Source: Massilia endophytica (GTDB lineage: Bacteria; Pseudomonadota; Gammaproteobacteria; Burkholderiales; Burkholderiaceae_D). From it: 64,000 nucleotides of DNA. The position numbers were made by a program, and so were the translations under genes. The notes below the pieces were generated by a model, which saw nothing but the letters and a program-made list of their open reading frames with translations, made no database searches and was not told the DNA's origin. The stretch spans positions 310,001 through 374,000 of the forward strand of contig NZ_CP088952.1 in the NCBI RefSeq assembly GCF_021165955.1, given 5' to 3'. The number at the start of each line of letters is the position of its first letter. Position 1 is the stretch's first letter. This document shows positions 9,132 to 19,341 of the stretch, piece by piece.

Positions 9132-10657
9132 TGAATACGATGACCGAAATCAGCAACTGGATCAAACAGGCCGCGCCCAAGGGGCAGCTGGCTTCCGACT
9201 CGCGCCGCATCAAGCCCGGCGATGTGTTCTTTGCCTATCCCGGCGACGCCGGCGATGGGCGCAAATTCATCGACACGGCGATCGAGCAGGGCGCCGCCGC
9301 CGTGCTGTACGACCCGGCGGGCTTCGAATGGAAGGCCGAGTGGAAGGTGGCCTCGCTGGCCGTGGAATCGCTCAAGCAGAAGGCAGGCCCCATTGCCCAC
9401 GCCTTCTACGGCATGCCGGACAGCGGCATGTTCACCGTGGCGGTAACGGGCACCAACGGCAAGACCTCGACGGCAGTATGGCTGGGCCATGCCCTGTCGC
9501 GCTCCGGCGATACCACGGCCGTCATCGGCACGCTGGGCGTCGGCCTCTTCAGCGGCCGGGGCGAACCCGAATTCAATTCCACCGGCTACACCACGCCGGA
9601 CCAGGTGCTGCTGGCCCGCACGCTGGACGAATGCCGCGCGGCGGGCGCCAGGGCGCTGGCCATCGAAGCGTCTTCCATCGGCCTGGAACAGGGCCGCGTG
9701 GCGGGCATGCATTTCGACGTGGCACTGTTCACCAATCTCACGCGCGACCATCTGGACTTCCACGGCACCATGGAAGCGTACGAGGCGGCCAAGACGAAGC
9801 TCTTCGACTGGCCCGGCCTGAAAACGGCTGTGCTGAACCTGGACGATCCGATGGGCCGGCGCCTCGCGGCCCATGTGCAGGGTAAGCTCGGTGGCAAGAC
9901 GCCCGTCATCGGCTACACCTTGGGCGATGTGCCCGATCTGGAAGGCGTGGCCATGCTGCGCGCGAGCCAGGTGCGCAGCCGTGGCCTGGGCACCGAGTTC
10001 CACCTGGATTCGCCCTTCGGCAGCGCCAATGTGAAGACGCAGCTCGTCGGTTCCTTCAACGTCAGCAACGCCCTGGGCGTGCTGGGCGCGCTGCTCGCGA
10101 AGGGCATGAAGCTGCGCGCCGCCGTGGATGCTGTCGAGCAGCTCACGCCGCCGCCCGGCCGCATGCAGCTCGTCGGCGGCAACGACGCGCCCATGATCGT
10201 GATCGACTACGCCCATACCCCCGATGCGCTCGACAAGACGCTGGCCGTATTGCGCGACGTGGCCAGCGACCGTGGTGGCAAACTGTGGTGCGTGTTCGGC
10301 TGCGGCGGCGACCGCGATCCGGGCAAGCGCCCACAGATGGGCAGGATCTCCCAGGCGGCGGACCATGTGCTGGTCACCAGCGACAATCCGCGCAGCGAAG
10401 ACCCGCACGCCATCATCGAACAGATCGTGGCAGGCATGGATGCGCAGCATCCGTCCTCCGAGTTCGAAACCGTGGAAGACCGCGCGACCGCCATCCTTTC
10501 CGCCGTCCGGCACGCCGGCAAGCAGGACGTGATCCTGCTGGCAGGGAAGGGCCATGAGCCCTACCAGGAAATCAAGGGCAAGAAGCTGCCGTTCTCGGAC
10601 GCGGACCATGCCCAGCTGGCGCTGTCCGCCCGCCTGACGATGATGAGGCCTAACTGA
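9131..10657 (+). CDS. murE: UDP-MurNAc-L-Ala-D-Glu:meso-diaminopimelate ligase
   Basis: The third amino-acid-adding Mur ligase, 508 residues, has the ATP-binding P-loop VTGTNGKTSTAVWLGHAL and the DNPR motif (TSDNPRSEDP), whose Arg contacts meso-diaminopimelate. The cell wall is therefore of the Gram-negative mDAP type. The start overlaps the ftsI stop by one base (TAATG) and its stop overlaps murF the same way. Confidence 0.95.
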   Translation: MNTMTEISNWIKQAAPKGQLASDSRRIKPGDVFFAYPGDAGDGRKFIDTAIEQGAAAVLYDPAGFEWKAEWKVASLAVESLKQKAGPIAHAFYGMPDSGMFTVAVTGTNGKTSTAVWLGHALSRSGDTTAVIGTLGVGLFSGRGEPEFNSTGYTTPDQVLLARTLDECRAAGARALAIEASSIGLEQGRVAGMHFDVALFTNLTRDHLDFHGTMEAYEAAKTKLFDWPGLKTAVLNLDDPMGRRLAAHVQGKLGGKTPVIGYTLGDVPDLEGVAMLRASQVRSRGLGTEFHLDSPFGSANVKTQLVGSFNVSNALGVLGALLAKGMKLRAAVDAVEQLTPPPGRMQLVGGNDAPMIVIDYAHTPDALDKTLAVLRDVASDRGGKLWCVFGCGGDRDPGKRPQMGRISQAADHVLVTSDNPRSEDPHAIIEQIVAGMDAQHPSSEFETVEDRATAILSAVRHAGKQDVILLAGKGHEPYQEIKGKKLPFSDADHAQLALSARLTMMRPN

Positions 10658-12033
10658 TGCGCGCTACCCTCGACCAGATCCTCGGAGCCCTGCCGGGCGC
10701 GCGGCTCGTCAATGGCGGCGCGGCCTTCGAGGGCGTGTCCACCGACAGCCGCACGGTCGCGCAGGGTGCGCTCTTCGTCGCGCTGCGCGGGGAAGTCTTC
10801 GATGCCCACAATTTCCTGACCCAGGTAGCGGAGAAGGGCGCGGCCGCTGTCGTTGCCGAGCAGTTGCCCGACGGCTGGACCCTGCCCGCCATCGTCGTTC
10901 CCAACACCCTCACGGCTCTGGGCCAGATCGCCAACTGGTGGCGCAGGCAGTTCCAGCTGCCGCTGATCGGCGTCACCGGCTCGAACGGCAAGACCACGGT
11001 CAAGGAAATGATCTCGGCCATTCTCGCGGAAGCCCATGGCGAGGAGGGCCGTCTGGCCACGCGCGGCAACCTGAATAACGAGATCGGCGTGCCGCTTACC
11101 CTGTTCCGCCTTGGCGCCCAGCACAAGTCGGGTGTGGTGGAACTGGGCATGAACCATCCCGGCGAAATTGGCCGCCTGAGCGCCATCGCCGCGCCCACCA
11201 TCGGCATGGTCAACAACGCACAGCGCGAGCACCAGGAATTCATGCACACGGTGGAAGCCGTGGCGCGCGAGAACGGCAGCGTGCTGGCGGGCCTGCCTGC
11301 GGACGGCGTGGCCGTGTTCCCGCATGCGGACGAGTTCACGCCCATCTGGCGCGAGCTCTCCGCGGGCCGCCGCGTGCTGACCTTCGGCCTGAGCAAGGAT
11401 GCGGATGTGAGCTGCAGCTACCGCCCGGGCGATTTCGGCAACCAGATGTTCGTCACCATCCGCCAGGACAAGGAGCCGCTGCAGTTCTTCGTGGGCCTGC
11501 AGGCTGCGGGCGAGCACAATGTGCTGAACGCGCTGGCCGCCGTGGCCTGTACCCATGCGGCGGGCATTCCGGCCGCGCAGATCAAGCTGGGCCTCGACCA
11601 CTTCGCGCCCGTGAGCGGGCGCCTGCAGAAGAAGCGCGCCGCCAACGGCGCCACCGTCATCGACGACAGCTACAACGCCAACCCCGATTCCGTGCGTGCC
11701 GCCATCGACGTGCTGGCCAAGGCCGACGCCCCGCGCGTGCTGGTGCTGGGCGACATGGGCGAAGTCGGTACCCAGGGCCGCGAGTTCCACGAGGAGATCG
11801 CCGCCTACGCCGCCAGCAAAGGCATCGAGCAGGTGCTGGTCACGGGCGAACTCGCACGCCACATGGCGGGCCACGCCCGGCATTTCGAACAGTTCGACGC
11901 GCTCCTGGCCGCAGTGGATGCAGCCATGGCGCCGCAAGCCACCGTGTTGATCAAGGGCTCCCGCTTCATGAAGATGGAACGGGTCGTGCAGCATCTGACG
12001 GGAACGCAACAGGATAACAAGGACAACCACTAA
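10657..12033 (+). CDS. murF: UDP-MurNAc-tripeptide:D-Ala-D-Ala ligase
   Basis: The protein has 458 residues. It adds D-alanyl-D-alanine to complete the UDP-MurNAc pentapeptide. The Mur ligase ATP loop GVTGSNGKTTVKEMI is near residue 105, followed by the conserved GNLNNEIGVPLTLF and DDSYNANPDS motifs specific for MurF. It is joined to murE and mraY by one-base overlaps. Confidence 0.95.
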   Translation: MRATLDQILGALPGARLVNGGAAFEGVSTDSRTVAQGALFVALRGEVFDAHNFLTQVAEKGAAAVVAEQLPDGWTLPAIVVPNTLTALGQIANWWRRQFQLPLIGVTGSNGKTTVKEMISAILAEAHGEEGRLATRGNLNNEIGVPLTLFRLGAQHKSGVVELGMNHPGEIGRLSAIAAPTIGMVNNAQREHQEFMHTVEAVARENGSVLAGLPADGVAVFPHADEFTPIWRELSAGRRVLTFGLSKDADVSCSYRPGDFGNQMFVTIRQDKEPLQFFVGLQAAGEHNVLNALAAVACTHAAGIPAAQIKLGLDHFAPVSGRLQKKRAANGATVIDDSYNANPDSVRAAIDVLAKADAPRVLVLGDMGEVGTQGREFHEEIAAYAASKGIEQVLVTGELARHMAGHARHFEQFDALLAAVDAAMAPQATVLIKGSRFMKMERVVQHLTGTQQDNKDNH

Positions 12034-13202
12034 TGCTGCTCTGGCTCGCACAATTCCTGCAGGACGATATCGGCGCCTTCCGCGTCTTCAACTTCATCAC
12101 CTTCCGCGCGGTGTTCGCCACCATCACGGCGCTGATCATCGGCCTGGTCGCAGGCCCCGCCGTGATCCGCAAGCTCACCGCCATGAAATACGGCCAGGCC
12201 GTGCGTACCGACGGTCCGCAGACCCACCTGAAGAAGCACGGCACCCCCACCATGGGCGGCGTGCTGCTTCTGATCGCCATCGGTGTATCCACCGTTCTCT
12301 GGTGCGACTGGTCCAACCGCCTGATCTGGCCCGTGATGGTGGTGACCATTGGCTTCGGCCTGGTGGGCTGGGTGGACGACTACCGCAAGGTGGTGCGCCA
12401 GGACCCGGAGGGCATGCGCTCGGCCGAAAAATACTTCTGGCAGTCGCTGGTGGGCATCGGGGCCGCGCTGTACCTGGCCTTCTCCGTTTCGGCGCCCACG
12501 CCGGTGGAAGTGCTCAACTTGTTCTGGGCATGGGTGCAGTCCGGCTTCTCCATGGACCTGCCGCCGAAGGCCGACCTGATCGTCCCCTTCTTCAAGACCA
12601 TCAGCTATCCGCTGGGCGTCTGGGGCTTCATCGCACTGACCTACTGCGTGATCGTGGGCGCTTCGAACGCCGTGAACTTTACCGACGGCCTGGATGGCCT
12701 GGCCATCATGCCGACCGTGATGGTGGGTTCGGCCCTGGGCCTGTTCGCCTACCTCACCGGCAGCGCCACCTACTCGAAATACCTGTTCATTCCGCATATT
12801 CCGGGCGCGGGCGAGTTGATCATCTTCTGCGGCGCCATGGCGGGCGCGGGCCTGGCCTTCCTCTGGTATAACACCCACCCCGCGCAGGTCTTCATGGGCG
12901 ACGTGGGCGCGCTGGCACTGGGCGGCGCGCTCGGCACCATCGCCGTCATTGTGCGCCAGGAGATCGTGCTCTTCATCATGGGCGGCATCTTCGTTGCCGA
13001 AACCCTGTCCGTGATCATCCAGGTTGGCTGGTTCAAATACACGAAGAAGCGTTATGGGGCGGGCCGCCGCGTCTTCCTCATGGCGCCGCTGCACCACCAT
13101 TTCGAACAGAAGGGATGGAAGGAAACGCAGGTCGTCGTGCGTTTCTGGATCATCACCATGATGCTGGTCCTGATCGGCCTCTCTACCCTGAAGCTGCGTT
13201 GA
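12033..13202 (+). CDS. mraY: Phospho-N-acetylmuramoyl-pentapeptide transferase
   Basis: This 389-residue polytopic inner-membrane enzyme makes lipid I from UDP-MurNAc-pentapeptide and undecaprenyl phosphate. Family signatures are the magnesium-binding VDDYRK, NFTDGLDGLA, and the HHH motif near the C terminus (APLHHHFEQKGW). About ten hydrophobic segments are visible. It starts on the last base of murF. Confidence 0.96.
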   Translation: MLLWLAQFLQDDIGAFRVFNFITFRAVFATITALIIGLVAGPAVIRKLTAMKYGQAVRTDGPQTHLKKHGTPTMGGVLLLIAIGVSTVLWCDWSNRLIWPVMVVTIGFGLVGWVDDYRKVVRQDPEGMRSAEKYFWQSLVGIGAALYLAFSVSAPTPVEVLNLFWAWVQSGFSMDLPPKADLIVPFFKTISYPLGVWGFIALTYCVIVGASNAVNFTDGLDGLAIMPTVMVGSALGLFAYLTGSATYSKYLFIPHIPGAGELIIFCGAMAGAGLAFLWYNTHPAQVFMGDVGALALGGALGTIAVIVRQEIVLFIMGGIFVAETLSVIIQVGWFKYTKKRYGAGRRVFLMAPLHHHFEQKGWKETQVVVRFWIITMMLVLIGLSTLKLR

Positions 13203-13209
13203 ACGACAG

Positions 13210-14712
13210 ATGATCTATAACGGCAAAATCGCGCTGGTACTCGGGCTGGGTGAATCCGGCCTGGCGATGGCACAGTGGCTCGCCCGCTGTGGCGCGCTGC
13301 TGCGCGTTGCCGATACGCGTCCCGTGCCGGACCGCCTGCCTGCGTTGCGCGAGGCGCTGCCGGGTACGCAGTTCGTGTCCGGACCGTTCACTGCCGCCCT
13401 GCTGGACGGCGTGGACTTTGTTGCCGTGAGCCCCGGCCTGGCGCCGCAGCGCGAGCTGGCAGAGATTATTCCTGCAGCGGCTGAAAAGAATATTCCCGTG
13501 TGGGGCGAGATCGAGCTGTTCGCCCAGGCACTGACGTGGCTGAAGGAAGACCGCACTTACGAGCCGAAAGTCATCGCCATCACGGGCACGAACGGCAAGA
13601 CCACCGTCACCACCCTCACCGGGCAGCTGTGCGAGCGCGCCGGGAAAACGGTTCGCGTGGCAGGCAATATCAGCCCCGCAGCGCTGGACGTGCTGCGCGA
13701 GGCCATGGACGAAGAGACCCTGCCGCAGGTCTGGGTGCTCGAACTCTCCAGCTTCCAGCTGCACACCACCTACAGCCTGCAGCCCGACGCGGCCACCGTG
13801 CTGAACGTGACCCAGGACCACCTGGACTGGCACGGCGACATGCAGGCATACGCCAACGACAAGGCGCGCATCTTCGGCGAAGAGACCGTTCGTGTGCTGA
13901 ACCGCGACGACGCCTGGGTGATGCGCATGTCCAACCCCACAGGCGAAAACATCAGCTTCGGCACGGACGAACCGGTGCTGGCGGACAGCTTCGGCCTGGT
14001 GAACGAGCGCGGCATCTTCTGGCTGTCCACCGCCGAGCCCACCGAGGAAGTGGAAAAGAAGAAGCGCCGCAAAAACGATCCGCCGCCACCGCCGGTCGAA
14101 TGCCATGTGAAGAAGCTGATGCCTGCGGACGCATTGCAGATCCGCGGCACGCACAACGCATCCAACGCGCTGGCCGCGCTGGCGCTGTGCCGCGCCATCG
14201 GCCTGCCGTTCGCTCCACTGCTGCACGGCCTGCGCGAGTACAAGGGCCAGCCCCACCGCGTGGAGCTGGTGGCCTCGATCAATGCCGTGGACTACTACGA
14301 CGACAGTAAAGGCACCAACGTGGGCGCAACCGTCGCCGCGCTGAATGGCCTGGGCAAGAGCTTCGGCAGCCCGGACCAGCGCCTTGTGCTGATCGCGGGT
14401 GGCGACGGCAAGGGCCAGGAGTTCGATCCCCTGGCCGACCCCGTGTCGCGCTATGTGCGCGCGGTGATGCTGATCGGCCGCGATGCGCCTGCCATCCGCG
14501 CGGCGCTGGCCGATACCGGCGTGCCGATGGAAGATTTCCCCACGCTGGAGGAAGCCGTGAGGCGCGCGGCCTCGCTCGCGCAGGGCGGCGACGGCGTGTT
14601 GCTGTCGCCCGCGTGCGCCAGCCTGGACATGTTCAAGAACTACGCGCACCGCGCGCAGGTGTTCATCGACACCGTGCGTGAACTGGCGCGGGACGCGGGG
14701 CAGGAGATCTGA
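13210..14712 (+). CDS. murD: UDP-MurNAc-L-alanine:D-glutamate ligase
   Basis: It has 500 residues, about 60 longer than the E. coli enzyme. The N-terminal UDP-binding fold (LVLGLGESGLAMAQWL) is followed by the ATP loop ITGTNGKTTVTTLTG and the C-terminal ligase domain. Residues about 277-295 are a charged, proline-rich insertion (EEVEKKKRRKNDPPPPP). It probably forms a surface loop, since the catalytic motifs around it are intact. The stop overlaps ftsW by one base. Confidence 0.95.
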   Translation: MIYNGKIALVLGLGESGLAMAQWLARCGALLRVADTRPVPDRLPALREALPGTQFVSGPFTAALLDGVDFVAVSPGLAPQRELAEIIPAAAEKNIPVWGEIELFAQALTWLKEDRTYEPKVIAITGTNGKTTVTTLTGQLCERAGKTVRVAGNISPAALDVLREAMDEETLPQVWVLELSSFQLHTTYSLQPDAATVLNVTQDHLDWHGDMQAYANDKARIFGEETVRVLNRDDAWVMRMSNPTGENISFGTDEPVLADSFGLVNERGIFWLSTAEPTEEVEKKKRRKNDPPPPPVECHVKKLMPADALQIRGTHNASNALAALALCRAIGLPFAPLLHGLREYKGQPHRVELVASINAVDYYDDSKGTNVGATVAALNGLGKSFGSPDQRLVLIAGGDGKGQEFDPLADPVSRYVRAVMLIGRDAPAIRAALADTGVPMEDFPTLEEAVRRAASLAQGGDGVLLSPACASLDMFKNYAHRAQVFIDTVRELARDAGQEI

Positions 14713-15917
14713 TGGCCTTCCAGATCCCCTTCAAGTTCGGCGGCTCCGAGGCCCCAGCGCCCATCGACAGCCGCGCGCGCCAGTCGAAGATGATGGAATA
14801 CGACCAGCCCCTGGTCTGGGTGGTGCTGCTGCTTATGCTGCTCGGTATGGTGATGGTGTATTCGGCCTCCATCGCGCTGCCGGATTCACCGAAATTCGCC
14901 GCCTACACCAGCACCTACTTCCTGAACCGCCAGGCCATCTTCATCGCCATTTCGGCGCTGGTGGCGGCCTTCGTCTTCCGCGTTCCGGTAGCGACGCTGC
15001 AGAAGGCCTCGCCCTATCTTTTCATCGCCACCCTGGTGCTGCTGGTGCTGGTGCTGATCCCCGGTATCGGCATCGTGGTGAACGGCGGCCGCCGCTGGCT
15101 GCCTTTCCGCCTTGGCCAGCCCTCCGAAGTCATGAAGCTGGTGATGGTGCTGTACGCAGCCGACTACACGGTGCGCAAGCAGGAATACATGCACAAGCTG
15201 ACCAAGGGCTTCCTGCCCATGGCGCTGGCGGTGAGCTTCGTGGGCCTGCTGCTGTTGCTGGAGCCGGACCTGGGCGCTTTCGGCGTGATCGTCTGCATCG
15301 CCATGGGCATTCTTTTCCTGGGCGGCGTGAACGCCATCTGGTTCGGCGGCATTGGCGCCATGCTGGTGACGATCTTCGTTTCCATCATCGCGCTCTCCAA
15401 GTTCCGCCGCGACCGTTTCTTCGCCTACCTGAATCCGTGGGACGAAGACAATGCCCTGAACAAGGCCTACCAGCTGACGCACTCCCTCATCGCCTTCGGA
15501 CGTGGAGAGCTGACGGGCGTCGGCCTGGGCGGCAGCGTCGAGAAGCTGCACTACCTGCCGGAAGCGCATACCGACTTCCTGCTCGCCGTCATCGGCGAAG
15601 AGCTGGGCCTCGCGGGTGTGCTGGTGGTGATCGCGCTGTTCTACTGGATCGTGAAGCGCGCCTTCGACATCGGCCGCCAGGCCATTGCCATCGACCAGAC
15701 CTTCGCGGGCCTGGTGGCGAAAGGCATCGGCATCTGGATCGGCGTGCAGACCTTCATCAATATGGGCGTGAACCTCGGCCTGCTGCCGACCAAGGGCCTG
15801 ACCCTGCCTCTGATGAGCTATGGCGGTTCCGGTGTGCTGATCAACTGCGTCGGCCTCGCCATCCTGCTGCGCATCGACTACGAGAACCGTGTGCTGATGC
15901 GGGGAGGGCGGATATGA
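14712..15917 (+). CDS. ftsW: Septal peptidoglycan glycosyltransferase FtsW
   Basis: This 401-residue SEDS-family integral membrane protein polymerises lipid II at the division site with FtsI. It shows about ten transmembrane segments, the INGGRRW-like VNGGRRWLPF motif, LLLEPDLGAFGV, the large periplasmic loop, and the C-terminal GLLPTKGLTLPLMSYGGSG signature. Its stop overlaps the murG start by 4 bases. Confidence 0.95.
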   Translation: MAFQIPFKFGGSEAPAPIDSRARQSKMMEYDQPLVWVVLLLMLLGMVMVYSASIALPDSPKFAAYTSTYFLNRQAIFIAISALVAAFVFRVPVATLQKASPYLFIATLVLLVLVLIPGIGIVVNGGRRWLPFRLGQPSEVMKLVMVLYAADYTVRKQEYMHKLTKGFLPMALAVSFVGLLLLLEPDLGAFGVIVCIAMGILFLGGVNAIWFGGIGAMLVTIFVSIIALSKFRRDRFFAYLNPWDEDNALNKAYQLTHSLIAFGRGELTGVGLGGSVEKLHYLPEAHTDFLLAVIGEELGLAGVLVVIALFYWIVKRAFDIGRQAIAIDQTFAGLVAKGIGIWIGVQTFINMGVNLGLLPTKGLTLPLMSYGGSGVLINCVGLAILLRIDYENRVLMRGGRI

Positions 15918-16981
15918 AGCGCCTGATGATCATGGCGGCGGGCACCGGCGGCCACATCTTCCCCGGCCTGGCGATTGCGCAGACCATGCGCGAGCGCGGC
16001 TGGGAGGTAAGCTGGCTGGGCACCTCGCACGGCATGGAAAAGGACCTGGTTCCGAAGAGCGGCATCGCCATGGACACCATCAACTTCAGCGGCATGCGCG
16101 GCAAGGGCCTGGCGCATACGGTGTCCGGCATGTTCAAGATGCTGGGCGCCTTCGCCGACTGCTACGGCTTCCTCGGCCGCCGCAAGCCGGATGTGGTGCT
16201 GGGCATGGGCGGCTACGTGACCGTGCCGGGCGGCGTGGTGGCCAAGCTGCGCGGAACGCCGCTCGTGCTGGTGAATGCGGATGCGGCCTTGCTCCTGTCG
16301 AACAAGACGCTGACGCCGGTGGCCTCGCGCGTGTGCTTCGGCTTCCCGGCCGATTTCGGCGCGGCAGCGGGCAAGGCGGTCGTCACGGGCAACCCGGTGC
16401 GCGCCGAGATCCTTGCGCTGCCCGAGCCGCAGCACCGCTTCGCGGGCCGCGAGGGCGTGCTGCGCATCCTGGTTGTTGGCGGCAGCCTCGGCGCCAAGGC
16501 GCTGAACGACGCGCTGCCCGCGGCGCTGGCACTGATTCCGGAAGCGGAACGCCCCGTGGTCACTCACCAGTCGGGCAAGAAGAATATCGACGCCCTGCGC
16601 GCCGCCTACGAGCAGGCGGGCGTGAAGGCGAACGTGGTGGACTTCATCGACGACATGGCGGGAGCCTACGCGTCGGCGGATCTCGTGATCTGCCGTGCGG
16701 GCGCCATTACCGTATCCGAGCTGACGGCGACAGGCGTTGCAAGCGTGCTGGTGCCGCTGGTCGCATCCACCACCAGCCACCAGCGCGACAACGCGCAGTG
16801 GATGGCGAAGCAGAATGCATCGATTCACATGCCGCAAACGGAACTGAATCCACAGGCCGTCGCGACCATGCTGCAAACGCTGACGCGCGGCGCCTGCCTG
16901 AATATGGCGGTGGCAGCGCGCACGGTCGGCAAGCGCGATTCGAACGAGGCCATCGCAAAAGTACTGGAAGAACTGGCATGA
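15914..16981 (+). CDS. murG: UDP-GlcNAc:lipid I N-acetylglucosaminyltransferase
   Basis: This 355-residue peripheral inner-membrane GT28 glycosyltransferase converts lipid I to lipid II. It has the N-terminal AAGTGGHIFPGLAIA acceptor loop, the membrane-facing hydrophobic patch, and the C-terminal UDP-GlcNAc site (CRAGAITVSELTATG). The ATG at 15914 gives the standard N terminus MKRLMIMAAGTGGH. It overlaps murC by 4 bases. Confidence 0.95.
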   Translation: MKRLMIMAAGTGGHIFPGLAIAQTMRERGWEVSWLGTSHGMEKDLVPKSGIAMDTINFSGMRGKGLAHTVSGMFKMLGAFADCYGFLGRRKPDVVLGMGGYVTVPGGVVAKLRGTPLVLVNADAALLLSNKTLTPVASRVCFGFPADFGAAAGKAVVTGNPVRAEILALPEPQHRFAGREGVLRILVVGGSLGAKALNDALPAALALIPEAERPVVTHQSGKKNIDALRAAYEQAGVKANVVDFIDDMAGAYASADLVICRAGAITVSELTATGVASVLVPLVASTTSHQRDNAQWMAKQNASIHMPQTELNPQAVATMLQTLTRGACLNMAVAARTVGKRDSNEAIAKVLEELA

Positions 16982-18369
16982 AACACAAGGTCAAGAACAT
17001 TCACTTCGTCGGCATTGGCGGCAGCGGCATGAGCGGCATCGCCGAGGTGCTGCTGACGCTCGGCTACAGCATCAGCGGCTCCGACCTGGGCAGCAATGCC
17101 GTGACGCAGCGCCTGGCCGACATGGGCGCCAGGGTGTTCCAGGGCCATGCGGCGGAGAATATCGGCGACGCCGACGCCGTGGTGACTTCCACCGCCGTGA
17201 AGGACGACAATCCCGAAGTGCTGGCAGCCCGCAGCCGCAAGGTTCCCATCGTGCCCCGCGCCGTGATGCTGGGTGAGCTGATGCGCCTGAAGCGCGGCAT
17301 TGCCATCGCTGGCACCCATGGCAAGACGACCACCACCAGCCTGGTGGCCTCGGTACTGGCGGCCGGCGGCCTCGATCCCACCTTCGTGATCGGCGGCCGC
17401 CTGACGGCTGCAGGCGCGAACGCGAAACTGGGCTCGGGCGAATACCTGGTGGCCGAGGCGGACGAATCGGATGCTTCCTTCCTCAACCTCGCCCCCATGA
17501 TCGAAGTCATCACGAACATCGATGCCGATCACATGGAAACCTACGAGCACGATTTCGAGAAGCTGAAGCAGGCCTTCGTCCACTTCACGCACCGTCTGCC
17601 GTTCTACGGCCGGGCCATGCTGTGCATCGACGATCCGCACGTGCGCAGCATCATCCCGCAGGTGACCAAGCCGGTGACGACCTACGGCTTCAGCGAAGAG
17701 GCTGAAGTGCGCGCCGTGAATGCGCGCGCCGTCGGCACGCAGATGCACTTCACCGTGCTGCAGGAGGGCTATCCGGACCTGGACGTGGTGCTGAACCAGC
17801 CCGGCATGCACAACGTGCAGAACGCCTGCTCGGCCGTCGCCATCGCCCGCGAAATCGGCGTACCGGACGAAGCCACCCAGGAAGGCCTGGCGGGCTTCGC
17901 AGGCGTTGGCCGCCGCTTCACCAAATACGGCGACATCGATATTCCATCCGGCGGCAAGTTCACGCTGGTGGACGATTTCGGCCACCACCCGATTGAAACG
18001 GAAGTGACGCTGGCAGCGGCCCGCGCGGCCTATCCCGGCCGCCGCCTGGTGCTGGCTTTCCAGCCGCACCGCTACACCCGTACGCGCGACCTGTTCGAGG
18101 ACTTTGCAAAAGTGCTCAGCTCTGTCGACGTGCTGGTGCTGGCCGACGTTTATGCAGCGGGCGAGCAGCCGATTGTGGCTGCGGACGGCCGCTCCCTGGC
18201 GCACGCGATCCGCGCGCGCGGCAAGACCGAACCGGTATTCGTCGAAAACATCGCGGATATGCCGGAAACGATTATGAACGTGGTGCGCGACGGCGACGTG
18301 GTGCTCACGATGGGCGCAGGCTCGATCAGCGGCGTCCCGGCGAAACTGACTGCATACAAGAAGGCTTGA
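16978..18369 (+). CDS. murC: UDP-N-acetylmuramate:L-alanine ligase
   Basis: The first amino-acid-adding Mur ligase has 463 residues. It shows the Rossmann-like VGIGGSGMSGIAEVL, the ATP loop AGTHGKTTTTSLVASVL and the C-terminal DDFGHHPIE and FQPHRYTRTRDL motifs. The ATG overlaps the murG stop (ATGA). Confidence 0.95.
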   Translation: MKHKVKNIHFVGIGGSGMSGIAEVLLTLGYSISGSDLGSNAVTQRLADMGARVFQGHAAENIGDADAVVTSTAVKDDNPEVLAARSRKVPIVPRAVMLGELMRLKRGIAIAGTHGKTTTTSLVASVLAAGGLDPTFVIGGRLTAAGANAKLGSGEYLVAEADESDASFLNLAPMIEVITNIDADHMETYEHDFEKLKQAFVHFTHRLPFYGRAMLCIDDPHVRSIIPQVTKPVTTYGFSEEAEVRAVNARAVGTQMHFTVLQEGYPDLDVVLNQPGMHNVQNACSAVAIAREIGVPDEATQEGLAGFAGVGRRFTKYGDIDIPSGGKFTLVDDFGHHPIETEVTLAAARAAYPGRRLVLAFQPHRYTRTRDLFEDFAKVLSSVDVLVLADVYAAGEQPIVAADGRSLAHAIRARGKTEPVFVENIADMPETIMNVVRDGDVVLTMGAGSISGVPAKLTAYKKA

Positions 18370-18372
18370 ATC

Positions 18373-19332
18373 GTGAACCAGATCTCTCAACAGGAAGCGA
18401 AGGCATTCGGCAAGGTGGGCGTGCTGTTCGGCGGCCGCTCCGCCGAGCGCGACGTGTCCATCATGTCCGGCACCGGCGTGCTGAAAGCCCTGCAAAGCCA
18501 GGGTATCGACGCACACGCCTTCGATCCGGCCGAACGCTCGCTGGCCGAACTGGCGGCGGAAAAATTCGACCGCGTGTTTATCGCGCTGCACGGCCGCTTC
18601 GGCGAAGACGGCAGCATCCAGGGCGCGCTGGAGCTGCTGGGCATTCCCTATACCGGCAGCGGCGTCATGGCCAGCTCTGTGGGCATGGACAAGATCACCA
18701 CCAAGATCCTGTGGCTGAGCGAAGGCCTGCCCACGCCGCGCTACGCCGTGCTGGATGCGAAGTCGGACCTGGACAAGATTGCCTCCGACCTGGGCCTGCC
18801 CCTGATCGTGAAGCCGCCGCACGAAGGTTCGACCATCGGCATCACCAAGGTGAACGCGGCCGCCGAATTCCGTAAGGCCTACGACACCGCCGCCGCCCTG
18901 GACGATGCCGTTCTGGCCGAGGAGTTCGTGACGGGCCGCGAGTTCACCGTCGCCGTGCTGGGTTCGGGCGCCGATGCGCGTGCGCTGCCGGTGGTGGAGA
19001 TCGTGGCGCCGGAAGGCAATTACGACTACCAGAACAAGTACTTCACGGACGACACCAAGTATTTCTGCCCGCCGCAGCTGGACGAAGCGATTCAGGCCGA
19101 GATGCGCCGTATCGCCGTGGCGGCCTACCGCTCCGTGGGCTGCGAAGGCTGGGGGCGCGTCGACGTGCTGCTGCGCGTGGCGGATAACAAGCCTTTCCTG
19201 CTGGAGGTGAATACCTCGCCCGGCATGACCAGCCATTCGCTGGTGCCGATGGCGGGCCGCGCCGCGGGAATGAGCTATGAAGAGCTGTGCGTGGAAATCC
19301 TGCGCACCGCGCGTTTGAAGATGAAGGCCTAA
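18373..19332 (+). CDS. ddlB: D-alanine:D-alanine ligase
   Basis: This 319-residue ATP-grasp enzyme makes the D-Ala-D-Ala dipeptide used by MurF. Signatures are VLFGGRSAERDVSIMSG, HGRFGEDGSIQG, the ATP-binding VKPPHEGSTIG and VNTSPGMTSHSLVP. The start is GTG at 18373, three bases after the murC stop. A paralogue outside the cluster cannot be excluded, but position in dcw points to ddlB. Confidence 0.94.
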   Translation: MNQISQQEAKAFGKVGVLFGGRSAERDVSIMSGTGVLKALQSQGIDAHAFDPAERSLAELAAEKFDRVFIALHGRFGEDGSIQGALELLGIPYTGSGVMASSVGMDKITTKILWLSEGLPTPRYAVLDAKSDLDKIASDLGLPLIVKPPHEGSTIGITKVNAAAEFRKAYDTAAALDDAVLAEEFVTGREFTVAVLGSGADARALPVVEIVAPEGNYDYQNKYFTDDTKYFCPPQLDEAIQAEMRRIAVAAYRSVGCEGWGRVDVLLRVADNKPFLLEVNTSPGMTSHSLVPMAGRAAGMSYEELCVEILRTARLKMKA

Positions 19333-19341
19333 CGGGAAAAC

